A stretch of 64,000 nt of DNA, from positions 3,658,001 through 3,722,000 of the forward strand of contig NZ_JAPNKC010000001.1 of the NCBI RefSeq assembly GCF_026626705.1, read 5' to 3'. Origin of the DNA: Pyxidicoccus sp. MSG2. GTDB lineage: Bacteria > Myxococcota > Myxococcia > Myxococcales > Myxococcaceae. Under the pieces are notes generated by a model. It was not told where the DNA came from and made no database searches. It saw only the letters and a list, made by a program, of their open reading frames with translations. Position 1 is the first letter of the stretch; each line of letters opens with the position of its first letter. The translations under genes and the position numbers were made by a program. Below, in pieces: positions 52,664 through 61,458 of this stretch.

Positions 52664-53020
52664 ATGCGCCGAATCATCTGTGTTCTCACGAGCCTGCTCA
52701 CGCTCGCCGCCTGTGCTTCCGAGCCGCGCAGGCCACCGTCTGCCCTGGACCCGTCGAGCCCCGATGCGCCCGAAGCTCCGCCTGCCTCGCTCCCGAGCGC
52801 GCTCGCGGCGCCTGTCGCTTCCGAGCCCGCGGCTCCGTCACGGGGCCAGGCGGGCACCGCCACCCTCTACACGTGCGTGATGCACCCGGAGGTGCGCTCC
52901 GACAAGCCCGGCACCTGCTCCAAGTGCGGCATGAAGCTGGTGCCGGAGCAGCCCGGGGCTGGCGGCGCCACGGACGCGGGGCAGCCCCCCTCCGGACATG
53001 ACCACGGAGCCCATCCGTGA
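52664..53020 (+). CDS. lipoprotein with a heavy-metal-binding (HMBD) motif
   Basis: A 118-residue lipoprotein from the ATG at 52664, which has a gagg site 6 nt upstream; the in-frame extension to 52529 is rejected. Lipobox LTLAACAS (Cys16). A Pro/Ala-rich linker runs to about residue 60. The C-terminal half holds YTCVMHPEVRSDKPGTCSKC followed by GMKLVP, the HMBD (YHMP-type) zinc/copper-binding module also found in CopA and CusB proteins. It ends in HDHGAHP. It overlaps the next gene by 4 nt. Probable periplasmic copper carrier feeding the oxidase or efflux channel. Confidence 0.78.
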   Translation: MRRIICVLTSLLTLAACASEPRRPPSALDPSSPDAPEAPPASLPSALAAPVASEPAAPSRGQAGTATLYTCVMHPEVRSDKPGTCSKCGMKLVPEQPGAGGATDAGQPPSGHDHGAHP

Positions 53021-54477
53021 GAGCAGGTGGACTCATCTGGCTGACGCTGCTCGCGAGCGGCTGTGCATCCATCCAGAAGGAGCGAGGCCATGCCGAGGTC
53101 GCCGCGCTCGTCGAGGAGCGGCTGGGCCGCAAGACGCGCTGGAACCAGGGCACTCCCGAGGACGCCGAGGTGCAGCGCCACCTCGACGCGCTCTTGAAGG
53201 AAGACCTCACCCCGGACCGCGCGGTGGAGGTGGCGCTGCTCAACAACCCCTCGCTCCAGTCCACCTACGAGGACCTCGGGGTGTCGCAGGCCGACATGGT
53301 GCAGGCCGGACTGCTCAGCAATCCCACCCTCAGCGGGAGCATCGGCTTCCCCATCTCCGGATTCGGCGTCCCCGAGCACGAGTTCTCGCTGGTGCAGGAG
53401 TTCGTGGACCTGTTCACGCTGCCGCTGCGCAAGCGCGTGGCCCAGGAGCAATTCATCGCCGACACCCTGCGCGTGGCGCATGAAGCGCTGAGCACCGCGG
53501 CCGAGGTGCGCAAGGCCTTCAGCGAGCTGCAGGCACGCCAGCAGCTCGTGGAGCTGCGCCGCAAGGTGCTGGAGGCGGCGGAGTCCACATCAGACCTGGC
53601 CGCCCGTCAGCGCGAAGCGGGCAACATCACCGAGCTGGAGCGGGCCATCGAGCAGGCCGGCGCGGAGGAGGCCCGCCTCGTCCTGGCGCAGGAGGAGCTG
53701 TCGCTGGTGGAGGACCGGGAGCACCTCAACCGCCTGCTCGGACTCTGGGGGCCCCGCACGCAGTGGAAGGTCGCCGAAATGCTCCCGGCGCCGCCTTCCG
53801 AGGAAGCGCCCCTGGAGCGGCTGGAGTCGCTCGCCATCCGGCAGCGGCTGGACATCGACGCAGCGCGGAAGCAGGCGTCGCTGCTGTGGAATGCGCTGGA
53901 GCTGGCACGGAGCACGCGCTACTTCGGGAGCGTGGAGGTGGGCGTCCACACGCACCGCGACGCGAACGGGCCCCGGCTCTTCGGGCCCACCCTGTCGCTG
54001 GAGCTGCCCATCTTCGACCAGCGGCAGGCCCTCATCGCCCGGCTGGAGGCCCAGCATCGGCAGGGTGAGCAGCGCCTCGTGGAGCTGTCCGTCAACGCCC
54101 GCTCCGAGGTCCGCGCCGCGCGCGCACGGCTGCTGTCGCTGCGCATGGTGGCCGAGCGCTACCGGCAGGTCGTGCTGCCCCTGCGCGAAAAGGTCGTCGA
54201 GCAGTCACAGCTCCAATACAACGGCATGCAACTGGGCCTCTATCAACTGCTCACCGCGAAGCGAGAGCAGGTGGAGGCATACCGTTCCTATATCGAAGCC
54301 GTCCGTGACTACTGGATGGCACGCGCGGAGCTGGAGCGGCTCGTCGGTGGACGGCTGCCCGGTGGCGCGAGCTCGCAGCCCCCGGCCCCAGGACAGGCGG
54401 CACAACCCTCACAGCCCGAGCACGGACAGCCGCGTGACGGCGGCACGGAGACTCCCCATGAGCACGGACAACACTGA
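53017..54477 (+). CDS. outer-membrane factor lipoprotein (TolC/CusC-like)
   Basis: A 486-residue OEP protein starting with GTG inside the previous stop (GTGA). Lipobox LLASGCAS. Two long-helix repeats: LTPDRAVEVALLNNPSLQSTYEDLGVSQ and FVDLFTLPLRKRVAQEQF, then RQREAGNITELERAI and LSLELPIFDQRQALI with MQLGLYQLLTAKREQVEAY. The C-terminal 45 residues are Pro/Gln/His-rich and end HEHGQH. It is unusual in that the next gene is not an RND pump but a multicopper oxidase, overlapping by 20 nt. The channel may serve a pump elsewhere, such as the CzcA at 62576-64000. Confidence 0.82.
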   Translation: MRAGGLIWLTLLASGCASIQKERGHAEVAALVEERLGRKTRWNQGTPEDAEVQRHLDALLKEDLTPDRAVEVALLNNPSLQSTYEDLGVSQADMVQAGLLSNPTLSGSIGFPISGFGVPEHEFSLVQEFVDLFTLPLRKRVAQEQFIADTLRVAHEALSTAAEVRKAFSELQARQQLVELRRKVLEAAESTSDLAARQREAGNITELERAIEQAGAEEARLVLAQEELSLVEDREHLNRLLGLWGPRTQWKVAEMLPAPPSEEAPLERLESLAIRQRLDIDAARKQASLLWNALELARSTRYFGSVEVGVHTHRDANGPRLFGPTLSLELPIFDQRQALIARLEAQHRQGEQRLVELSVNARSEVRAARARLLSLRMVAERYRQVVLPLREKVVEQSQLQYNGMQLGLYQLLTAKREQVEAYRSYIEAVRDYWMARAELERLVGGRLPGGASSQPPAPGQAAQPSQPEHGQPRDGGTETPHEHGQH

Positions 54478-55918
54478 CCACGGACAGGCTCCCGGTGCCG
54501 CACCGGCTGACGGCCGGGAGCGCACCGACGACACGGGGGCCCTGAGTCGACGGAGCATGCTGGCCACCGCGGGCGCGACGCTCGCGGGCGGCGCACTGCT
54601 GCTCCGGGGTGCTCCGGCCCGAGCTCAACCGGCCGCTCCGGGGCCACGCGAGGGCTCCGCCGCGGACACGGGCCGGCGGTACGCGACCCCGGGGATGCCG
54701 GGCCGGGACTACCAGCCCGTGGTGGTGCCCAATGGCGCGACGCTGCCGTGGAAGGTGGTGGACGGAGTGAAGGTCTTCCACCTGGTGGCCGAGGAGGTGG
54801 AGCACGAGTTCGCCCCCGGCCTGAAGGCGCACTGCTGGGGCTACAACGGCCAGGTGCACGGGCCCACCATCGAGGCAGTCGAGGGCGACCGCGTCCGCTT
54901 CTACGTCACCAACCGACTGCCCGCGCCCACCACGGTGCACTGGCACGGCATCCTGCTGCCCAACGGCATGGACGGCGTGGGCGGCCTCAACCAGAAGGCC
55001 ATCGCCCCGGGCGAGACGTTCCGCTACGAGTTCACCCTGCGCCAGTCGGGCATGGGCATGTACCACTCACACCATGACGAGATGACGCAGATGGCGCTCG
55101 GCATGGTGGGGCTGTTCGTCATCCACCCGCGCCGGCCGGTGGGTCCTCGTGTCGACCGCGACTTCGCCATCATGCTGCACGAGTGGCGCATCGACGCCGG
55201 CACCCGTCGGCCGGACCCGAACGAGATGACGGACTTCAACGTGCTCACCCTGAACGCGAAGGCGTTCCCCGGCACGGCCCCGCTCGTCGTGCGCAGGGGC
55301 GAGCGGGTGCGCATCCGCTTCGGCAACCTCTCCGCGATGGACCACCACCCCATCCACCTGCACGGCTACCACTTCCACATCACCGAGACGGATGCCGGCC
55401 GCGTCCCCGAGTCCGCGCGGTGGCCGGAGACGACGGTGCTGGTGCCGGTGGGCAGCACGCGCACCATCGAGTTCGTCGCTGACGCGCCCGGCGACTGGGC
55501 CCTGCACTGCCACATGACCCACCACGTGATGAACCAGATGGGGCACGGATTCCCGAACATGGTCGGCGTGAAGCCGGGCGGGCTGGACGCGAAGGTCCGC
55601 ACGCTGCTGCCCGGCTACATGACCATGGGCCAGACGGGCATGGGCGACATGGGGGACATGGGCATGCCCGTCCCCGACAACTCCATCCCCATGGTCGGCG
55701 GCAAGGGCCCGCACGATTACATCACCATGGGAGGCATGTTCACCGTGCTCAAGGTGCGCGAGCGGCTGGAAGGCCACGAGGACCCGGGCTGGTATGAGAA
55801 TCCGCCCGGCACGCAGGCGGTGGCCGCGAGCACGGACGAACTTCGGCGGGACGGCATCGACGTGAGTGCCCCGCCTCCAGTTGAACCTGGCACTCACGGT
55901 AGCTCGCGACGGGGGTGA
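54458..55918 (+). CDS. Tat-exported multicopper oxidase
   Basis: A 486-residue periplasmic oxidase; the ATG at 54458 gives a Tat signal LSRRSMLATAG near residue 29 and AQPAAPG after. All copper-binding segments are present: HWHGILLP, MYHSHHDEMTQ, HPIHLHGYHFHI and HCHMTHHVMNQMGHG, giving type 1, 2 and 3 sites. A Met-rich stretch (about residues 390-420, MGDMGDMGMP) is typical of copper-tolerance oxidases that oxidise Cu(I) to Cu(II) in the periplasm. It overlaps the OMF gene by 20 nt, and a 10-bp inverted repeat lies in its last codons. Confidence 0.9.
   Translation: MSTDNTDHGQAPGAAPADGRERTDDTGALSRRSMLATAGATLAGGALLLRGAPARAQPAAPGPREGSAADTGRRYATPGMPGRDYQPVVVPNGATLPWKVVDGVKVFHLVAEEVEHEFAPGLKAHCWGYNGQVHGPTIEAVEGDRVRFYVTNRLPAPTTVHWHGILLPNGMDGVGGLNQKAIAPGETFRYEFTLRQSGMGMYHSHHDEMTQMALGMVGLFVIHPRRPVGPRVDRDFAIMLHEWRIDAGTRRPDPNEMTDFNVLTLNAKAFPGTAPLVVRRGERVRIRFGNLSAMDHHPIHLHGYHFHITETDAGRVPESARWPETTVLVPVGSTRTIEFVADAPGDWALHCHMTHHVMNQMGHGFPNMVGVKPGGLDAKVRTLLPGYMTMGQTGMGDMGDMGMPVPDNSIPMVGGKGPHDYITMGGMFTVLKVRERLEGHEDPGWYENPPGTQAVAASTDELRRDGIDVSAPPPVEPGTHGSSRRG
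55861..55898. repeat. 10-bp inverted repeat inside the oxidase 3' end
   Basis: cgtgagtgcc (55861-55870) and ggcactcacg (55889-55898) are perfect inverted copies with an 18-nt spacer, inside the last 20 codons of the multicopper oxidase. It may be an early terminator or just chance in GC-rich coding DNA. Confidence 0.3.
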
Positions 55919-55946
55919 CGGGACGGGGCCCCATGTCGGCCAGAGT

Positions 55947-55975
55947 CCTCCGCTCCCCCGCGCGGTGAGCGGAGG
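55947..55975. terminator. 9-bp bidirectional terminator hairpin
   Basis: cctccgctc (55947-55955) pairs with gagcggagg (55967-55975) over an 11-nt loop, between the oxidase stop (55918) and the convergent Rieske stop (55977). Confidence 0.5.
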
Positions 55976-55976
55976 C

Positions 55977-57068
55977 TCAGGTCCGCATCTTCAGCCGCGT
56001 CTCGTGGACGGTGTCACCGACGGCACCGGGCTTCTCCTTCTCCGCGGCGCGCAGCAGGCGGAGGATGCCGGGCCCGAGCACGTCAATCTCCGTGGACGCG
56101 TACGACTCCGTGCCGAAGCGGCGGATGGTGTCCGTCTGGAGCTTCAGGATGCGCGCGTCCTGGCCGAAGATGTGGAGCGCCACCGGCATGGCCAGCGGCA
56201 GCACGGCGCGCGTCAGCCAGCGCGGCAGCGGCAGGCGGAACGTCACCACCGCGTACACCAGCGTGTCCCAGTCCGACACGGGCGTCATCGCCGAGGTGAC
56301 GATGATGTGGCTGCCCGCGCCGAGGCGGTACTCCACCTGGGCGATGGACGGCATGAGGAAGCGGTCGAAGTGCTGCACCTCACCGCCGCCGGGGGCCAGC
56401 AGCCTACCCACCACGCCGCTGGGGCGCGGCTCGCCGATGTACTCGGCCTCCACCTTGTCGGCGCTGCGCCGCACCACCACGTCGATTTCGTTGCGCTTCT
56501 CCTCGGTGCGGAACAGGCCGCCGTGGAGGTACGCGGTGTGCGGCACGTCGAGCGTGTTCTCCAGCGTGGAGTGCAGCGAGCCGGGCGCGCGGAGGGTGCG
56601 GCGCACGGTGGTGTAGTCGCCCGAGTCCAGCAGCGGGAAGCGGTAGGGCTCCGTCGTGGGCACGACGCCGGGCGTGGAGTACACCCAGACGAAGCCGTCC
56701 TGCTCGCGGGTGGCGTGGGACGTGGCGCAGCGGGCCCGGGCGCCGGGCTCGCCGAGGAAGCCGGGAATGGCGCGACACTGGCCTTCCGTGTCGAAGCGCC
56801 AGCCGTGGTAGCCACACTGGAGCTGGCCTTCCTTCACGCGGCCCAGGGACAGCGGCACGTTGCGGTGCGGGCAGCGGTCCATCAGGGCCGCGGCCTTGCC
56901 GCCTTCCCCCCGGAAGAGGACCAGCGGGGTGCCCTGGAGCGTGCGGGCCAGCGGCTTGTTCCCCAGCTCGCGCGAGGCGCAGAGGATGAACCAGGCGTTC
57001 GGCAGGTGGACGACGGAGACGTGACCTGTGGGCGCGCCGGGGGTGCGCGCCTCCTCGCGAGGGCTCAT
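55977..57068 (-). CDS. Rieske-type ring-hydroxylating oxygenase
   Basis: A 363-residue protein from the ATG at 57068 (a GTG at 57092 is possible). The N-terminal Rieske domain has CPHRN and CGYHGW, the Cys2His2 ligands of the [2Fe-2S] cluster. The catalytic domain has STLENTLDVPHTAYLHGG, giving the Asp and two His of a mononuclear iron site. No signal peptide, so cytosolic or membrane-associated. Such proteins include Pao/VanA-type oxygenases acting on ring compounds; substrate not assigned. A strong hairpin separates it from copA upstream, so it is probably transcribed alone. Confidence 0.85.
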   Translation of the reverse strand: MSPREEARTPGAPTGHVSVVHLPNAWFILCASRELGNKPLARTLQGTPLVLFRGEGGKAAALMDRCPHRNVPLSLGRVKEGQLQCGYHGWRFDTEGQCRAIPGFLGEPGARARCATSHATREQDGFVWVYSTPGVVPTTEPYRFPLLDSGDYTTVRRTLRAPGSLHSTLENTLDVPHTAYLHGGLFRTEEKRNEIDVVVRRSADKVEAEYIGEPRPSGVVGRLLAPGGGEVQHFDRFLMPSIAQVEYRLGAGSHIIVTSAMTPVSDWDTLVYAVVTFRLPLPRWLTRAVLPLAMPVALHIFGQDARILKLQTDTIRRFGTESYASTEIDVLGPGILRLLRAAEKEKPGAVGDTVHETRLKMRT

Positions 57069-57092
57069 GAGGGCAGTGTAACCCGTGCCCAC

Positions 57093-57130
57093 GCCAGGCG
57101 GGACCCGAGATGCACGGGTGCCCGCCTGGC
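57093..57130 (-). terminator. long hairpin terminating copA
   Basis: gccaggcggg (57093-57102) pairs with cccgcctggc (57121-57130). Inside it acccg (57103-57107) pairs with cgggt (57115-57119), giving a 15-bp stem with one bulge and a 7-nt loop. It starts 4 nt after the copA stop on the minus strand, and separates copA from the Rieske gene. Confidence 0.6.
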
Positions 57131-57134
57131 CGGG

Positions 57135-59609
57135 CTACAGCTTCAGCTTCCGGAGCCGGAGCGCGTTGGCGATGACCGACACGGACGAGAGGCTCATCGC
57201 CGCGCTGGCGAAGATGGGGCTGAGCAACAGGCCGAAGAAGGGGTACAGCACCCCCGCCGCCAGCGGCACCCCCAGCAGGTTGTAGATGAAGGCGAAGAAG
57301 AGGTTCTGCCGGATGTTGCCCAGCGTCCCCTGGCTCAGCCTCCGCGCCCGGGCGATGGCCCGCAGGTCCCCCTTCACCAGCGTCACGCCCGCGCTCTCCA
57401 TCGCGATGTCGGTGCCCGTACCCATGGCGATGCCCACATCCGCCTGCGCCAGGGCCGGCGCGTCGTTGACGCCGTCACCCGCCATGGCCACCACGCGCCC
57501 CTCCCGCTGGAGCTTGCGCACGGCCTCCCCCTTCGCGTCCGGCAGCACCCCGGCGATGACCTCCGTGATTCCGAGCCGCCGCGCCACCGCCTCCGCCGTG
57601 GTGCAGCTGTCGCCGGTGAGCATCACCACGCGCAGCCCCTCCTGACGGAGCAACTCCAGCGCCTCCGGCGTGGATGCCTTCACCGGGTCCGCTACGCCGA
57701 GCAGCCCCGCGAGCCTCCCGTCCACGGAGACCATCACCACCGTCTGTCCGTCTTCGCGCAGTGCCTCGGCACGTGGGCCCATCTCGCCCGCGTCCACGCC
57801 GCGCGCCACCATCAGCGCCGCGTTGCCCAGTGCCACCGCCTCCCCGTCCACGCGGCCGGTGACGCCCTGCCCGGTGTGCGAGCGGAAGTCCTCCACCGGC
57901 GACAGCGACACGCCGCGCTCCTTCGCGCCCCCGACGATGGCGGCTGCCAGCGGGTGCTCGCTGCCGCGCTCCAGGCTCGCGGCGAGCTTCAGGAGACGGG
58001 CCTCGTCGAAGCCGGGGGCCGGCACCACCGCCGCGAGGCGCGGCTTGCCCTCGGTGAGCGTGCCCGTCTTGTCCACCACCAGCGTGTCCACCGCCTCCAG
58101 CCGCTCCAGCGCCGCCGCGTCGCGGATGAGCACGCCCGCCTGCGCGCCCCGGCCCGTGCCCACCATGACGGACATGGGCGTGGCCAGGCCCAGCGCGCAC
58201 GGGCAGGCGATGATGAGCACCGCCACCGCGTTGACCAGCGCATGCGCCAACCGGGGCTCCGGGCCCCACACGCCCCACACCACCGCCGTCACCACCGCCA
58301 CCGCGATGACCACCGGCACGAACACCGCCGCCACCCGGTCCGCGAGCCGCTGAATCGGCGCGCGGGTGCGCTGCGCCTCGCCCACCCGCTGGACGATGCG
58401 CGACAGGAGCGTGTCCCTGCCCACGCGCTCCGCACGCATCACCAGCGAGCCCGTGCCGTTCACCGTGCCGCCCGTCACCTTGTCGGCCGGCCCCTTCTCC
58501 ACGGGGAGGGACTCGCCCGTCACCATGGACTCGTCCACCGCGCTGGCACCCTCCAGCACCTCGCCGTCCACCGGCACCTTCTCCCCGGGACGCACGCGCA
58601 GTCTGTCGCCCACGTGGACGTGCGTGAGCGGCACGTCCTCCTCGTGTCCGTCCTCGCGGAGGCGCCGGGCGATGGCGGGCGCCAGGCTCAGCAGGGCCCG
58701 CAGCGCCCCCGAGGTGGCGTGACGCGCGCGCAACTCCAGCACCTGCCCCAGCGCCACCAGGGTGACGATGACGGCGGCGGCCTCGAAGTACAGCGGCGCC
58801 GAGCCTCCATGTCCCGTGCGCAGTCCGTGCGGCAGCGCGCCCGGGAAGAGCGTGGCGAAGACGCTGAAGAGATACGCCGCGCCCGTACCCAACGCGATGA
58901 GGGTGAACATGTTGAGGTGCCGGTTGCGAACCGAAGCCCAGCCGCGAGCGAAGAAAGGCCACCCACCCCAGAGCACCACCGGCGTGGCCAACACGAGCTG
59001 CGCCCACGCCAGCACCGACGCGGGCACCGCGTGCTGCACCGGCTGGCCCGGAATCATGTCCGACATGGCGAGCGCGAGCAGCGGCACGGTGAGGCCCAGG
59101 CCCACACGGAAGCGCAACCGCATGGATTGCAGCTCCGGGTCCGGCGCCTCCTCGGGCAGCACGGTGCGAGGCTCCAGCGCCATGCCGCAGATGGGGCAGC
59201 TTCCCGGCCCGTCCCGCACCACCTCCGGGTGCATGGGGCACACGTACTCGACGCGGGCTTCGAGCGCGGGCGGGGACTCGGGCTCCAGCGCCATGCCGCA
59301 CTTCGGGCATGCGCCCGGGTGGTCCTGGCGGACCTCCGGGTCCATGGGGCACACGTACAGCGTGCCCGGCGCGGCGGACGGCTCGGGCTCGGTGGACACA
59401 GGCGCGAGGTAGCGCGCCGGGTCCGCGCGGAAGCGCTCGCGGCACTTCGGGTTGCAGAAGAAGTAGCGGTGGCCCTCGTGCTCCAGGCTGCCCCCCTTGG
59501 GGGCGAGCGGGTCCACCTTCATCCCGCAGACGGGGTCGATGGCGTGCGCCTCCCCGCTCGTGGGGGGAGGCGGCGTGTGGGCGTGAGGGTGCGAATGGGA
59601 GGGGTGCAT
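57135..59609 (-). CDS. copA: P1B copper-transporting ATPase with YHS and two HMBD domains
   Basis: An 824-residue ATPase that pumps Cu(I) out of the cytoplasm. The ATG at 59609 begins [12 protein letters not shown], a His-rich start. Domain order: YHS (about 22-70; [10 protein letters not shown]...[11 protein letters not shown]), HMBD 1 (84-110; YVCPMDPE...CPKCGMAL), HMBD 2 (121-148; YVCPMHPE...[10 protein letters not shown]), then eight helices. Functional motifs: CPC in [18 protein letters not shown] with phospho-Asp, [20 protein letters not shown]. No HMA domain. Length is normal for CopB/CopA-type pumps with this N-terminus. 103 nt separates it from the GIY-YIG stop; CueR-type sites were not seen. 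A CorE-like sigma factor is close by and may control it. Confidence 0.88.
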   Translation of the reverse strand: MHPSHSHPHAHTPPPPTSGEAHAIDPVCGMKVDPLAPKGGSLEHEGHRYFFCNPKCRERFRADPARYLAPVSTEPEPSAAPGTLYVCPMDPEVRQDHPGACPKCGMALEPESPPALEARVEYVCPMHPEVVRDGPGSCPICGMALEPRTVLPEEAPDPELQSMRLRFRVGLGLTVPLLALAMSDMIPGQPVQHAVPASVLAWAQLVLATPVVLWGGWPFFARGWASVRNRHLNMFTLIALGTGAAYLFSVFATLFPGALPHGLRTGHGGSAPLYFEAAAVIVTLVALGQVLELRARHATSGALRALLSLAPAIARRLREDGHEEDVPLTHVHVGDRLRVRPGEKVPVDGEVLEGASAVDESMVTGESLPVEKGPADKVTGGTVNGTGSLVMRAERVGRDTLLSRIVQRVGEAQRTRAPIQRLADRVAAVFVPVVIAVAVVTAVVWGVWGPEPRLAHALVNAVAVLIIACPCALGLATPMSVMVGTGRGAQAGVLIRDAAALERLEAVDTLVVDKTGTLTEGKPRLAAVVPAPGFDEARLLKLAASLERGSEHPLAAAIVGGAKERGVSLSPVEDFRSHTGQGVTGRVDGEAVALGNAALMVARGVDAGEMGPRAEALREDGQTVVMVSVDGRLAGLLGVADPVKASTPEALELLRQEGLRVVMLTGDSCTTAEAVARRLGITEVIAGVLPDAKGEAVRKLQREGRVVAMAGDGVNDAPALAQADVGIAMGTGTDIAMESAGVTLVKGDLRAIARARRLSQGTLGNIRQNLFFAFIYNLLGVPLAAGVLYPFFGLLLSPIFASAAMSLSSVSVIANALRLRKLKL

Positions 59610-59712
59610 GGTGCGTCCGTGCTCCTTTCGCCCAGGCCAACGAAGCACCCGGCCGGCTCTTACAGGGGACCTCTTCCAGGAGGGTGGTGACCCCGGAGGG
59701 GAAGTGCCCGCC

Positions 59713-60702
59713 CTACGCCGGAGGGGGCCCGTTGTAGCCCGCGTCACCGTAGGGCTTGAGCCGGTCGAGCCAGAGCGCCTCCAGCACCTTGAGCTCTTCC
59801 TTGGGGTCTCCGCCCGGCTCCTCGGCGGGAGGAAGGACGTCGAGCACCTCGAAGGTGAAGCTGTCGGCGCCGTGGCGCTTCCAGTCCTCCAGCAGGCCGG
59901 GGATGCGGTCCATCCCGGTGCTCAGCTCGAACTGGATGCGATTGAGCGCGCCCTGGACGTTGAGGCTCGACCCCACCAGGACCTTGCCGTTCGCCTTGTT
60001 GCGGACGGCGAACACGCCCATGGGGGGCGGCTTCTCCTTGTAGGCGCGTCGGACTTCGGCGCGCTGCATGCGGCTTCCAGGCTGCGGGGAAATATCATCA
60101 GCGGACATGCGGGCCTTCTTGTGGGTGGGAGAGGGAGAGCGATTCAGGGTGGTGGGGCCGGCGAGACGGGCGAGCCGCTGCTCGAGCCGGGCGTGGGCGG
60201 CCGCGTCGCGCGGTGCCACCCAGTCGGGGCCCGCCAGCGCCCAATCGGGGTCGGCCAGGTCCACCCCGAGCGTCGTCAGCAGGCTCGCCTCGCAGACGAA
60301 GAACTGCTGGCGGAATGGGAAGAGGTAGCCGCCCTGCGCTCGCAGCGAGTCGAGCGCGGCCTCGTAGGTGGTGAACCACCGGTTGAGGAACAGGCCGCCG
60401 ACGCGAGAGAGCAGCGCCTCGAAGTCGACAGTCGGCGGAGGCGCCTCCTCCCGCGCGGCCTTCAGCTCCACCCAGGAGGCATACCCCTGCTCATGGGCGA
60501 TGACGGCCAGCGCGTGCTTGCGCTGCACGTGGTCTCTTCGAGCGAGCAGCTCGGCCAATGACAGACGGGCGAAGGTGGGGAGTGCGCGCAGGCGCTCCGC
60601 GGCCCGGCTGGCGCGCGACGCGTCAGGCGAGCACAGCTCCTTCAGCAGGAGCGATGCGCGGACCTTGCACTCGTGCAGCGGGAGAGGCGGGGCGGTTCCC
60701 AT
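59713..60702 (-). CDS. GIY-YIG nuclease-like protein with an ankyrin-associated N-terminal module
   Basis: A 329-residue protein from the ATG at 60702 (aaggg 8 nt upstream). Residues about 1-85 form a helical module ending [20 protein letters not shown], as seen before ankyrin repeats in many proteins. A middle region (about 90-195) of unknown type contains [13 protein letters not shown] and [15 protein letters not shown]. From about 200 the sequence becomes a GIY-YIG-like domain: [19 protein letters not shown], a conserved Arg in NRIQFEL and Glu in LEALWLDRL. Similar GIY-YIG proteins in myxobacteria are usually stand-alone and about 120 residues, so this looks like a fusion across a Ser/Pro/Lys linker. 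Role unknown. Confidence 0.7.
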   Translation of the reverse strand: MGTAPPLPLHECKVRASLLLKELCSPDASRASRAAERLRALPTFARLSLAELLARRDHVQRKHALAVIAHEQGYASWVELKAAREEAPPPTVDFEALLSRVGGLFLNRWFTTYEAALDSLRAQGGYLFPFRQQFFVCEASLLTTLGVDLADPDWALAGPDWVAPRDAAAHARLEQRLARLAGPTTLNRSPSPTHKKARMSADDISPQPGSRMQRAEVRRAYKEKPPPMGVFAVRNKANGKVLVGSSLNVQGALNRIQFELSTGMDRIPGLLEDWKRHGADSFTFEVLDVLPPAEEPGGDPKEELKVLEALWLDRLKPYGDAGYNGPPPA

Positions 60703-60867
60703 GACAAGCCCTTCGTATCCGGCCCTCACCCGAGAATGGGCCGTGGAAGGAACTCATCAGGAACTGTCGCACTGCCGGGAGAAGCGAGGGTGACGTCGTC
60801 TTTTTCGGGCACAGGCGCCCCTCGGCACCTGGGTGAGAGTTAACAGGGGGCCCCGGTTGTCGGCAAG

Positions 60868-60890
60868 GCGTGTGTCATCCACTCACACGC
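60868..60890 (-). terminator. hairpin at the end of the sigma factor gene
   Basis: gcgtgtg (60868-60874) pairs perfectly with cacacgc (60884-60890) with a 9-nt loop. It overlaps the stop codon of the sigma factor gene on the minus strand. Short stem, so moderate support. Confidence 0.35.
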
Positions 60891-61458
60891 GGGACTGCTT
60901 GCACGAGCAGTCCAGGCAGCCGTGCGAGGCGCAGGTGCCACAGCTCCGCTCGAGCTGCTTCTTCAGGGCCTGCCGCGCCCGGTGCAGACGCACGCCCGCG
61001 TTGTTGGCGGTGATGCCCACCTCCTTCGCCACGTCGGGCACGCCGCGCTCCTCCAGGTCCACCTTGCGCACCAGCTCCGCGTACTCGGGCTTGAGGGTGG
61101 GCAGCAGCTCGCCCACGCAGGCGCAGACAGCGCTCTTGAGCTCCGGGTCCTCGGTGGCCTCCGTCGCCTCGCGGGCCTCGCGCTCCAGTGCGCGTCCCTC
61201 CGCGGCCTGACGGCGGTAGTGGTCCACCAGCGCATTGCGCAGCAGCCGGTAGAACCACGTCACCGCGCCCTCGCCGTCGCGCAGCGCGCCGCCCTTCTCC
61301 AGCGTCTTCACGAAGGCCGACTGGAGGAGTTCCTCCGCCACCGCCCGGCTGCCCACACGCCGCTCCAGGAAGCCGAGGAACTGGCGGTGGTTGCCCACCA
61401 GCGCCGGAATCACGTCCTCGCCCGCCACCTCGATTGTGTCCCGCGGCTCGCCGCTCAT
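60883..61458 (-). CDS. CorE-like (ECF44) metal-responsive sigma factor
   Basis: A 191-residue ECF sigma factor. Sigma2 (about 20-85) has the pattern FLERRVGSRAVAEELLQSAF and FYRLLRNALVDHYRR; a linker with AVCACV; sigma4 (about 118-168) has VDLEERGVPDVAKEVGITANNAGVRLHRARQALKK. The C-terminus adds a Cys-rich tail CGTCASHGCLDCSC. In Myxococcus xanthus, CorE-type sigma factors sense copper (or cadmium and zinc for CorE2) directly through such a tail and a linker Cys, without an anti-sigma factor; none is next to this gene either. The start at 61458 overlaps the cupredoxin gene by 4 nt. Metal choice cannot be read from the sequence. Confidence 0.82.
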   Translation of the reverse strand: MSGEPRDTIEVAGEDVIPALVGNHRQFLGFLERRVGSRAVAEELLQSAFVKTLEKGGALRDGEGAVTWFYRLLRNALVDHYRRQAAEGRALEREAREATEATEDPELKSAVCACVGELLPTLKPEYAELVRKVDLEERGVPDVAKEVGITANNAGVRLHRARQALKKQLERSCGTCASHGCLDCSCKQSRV

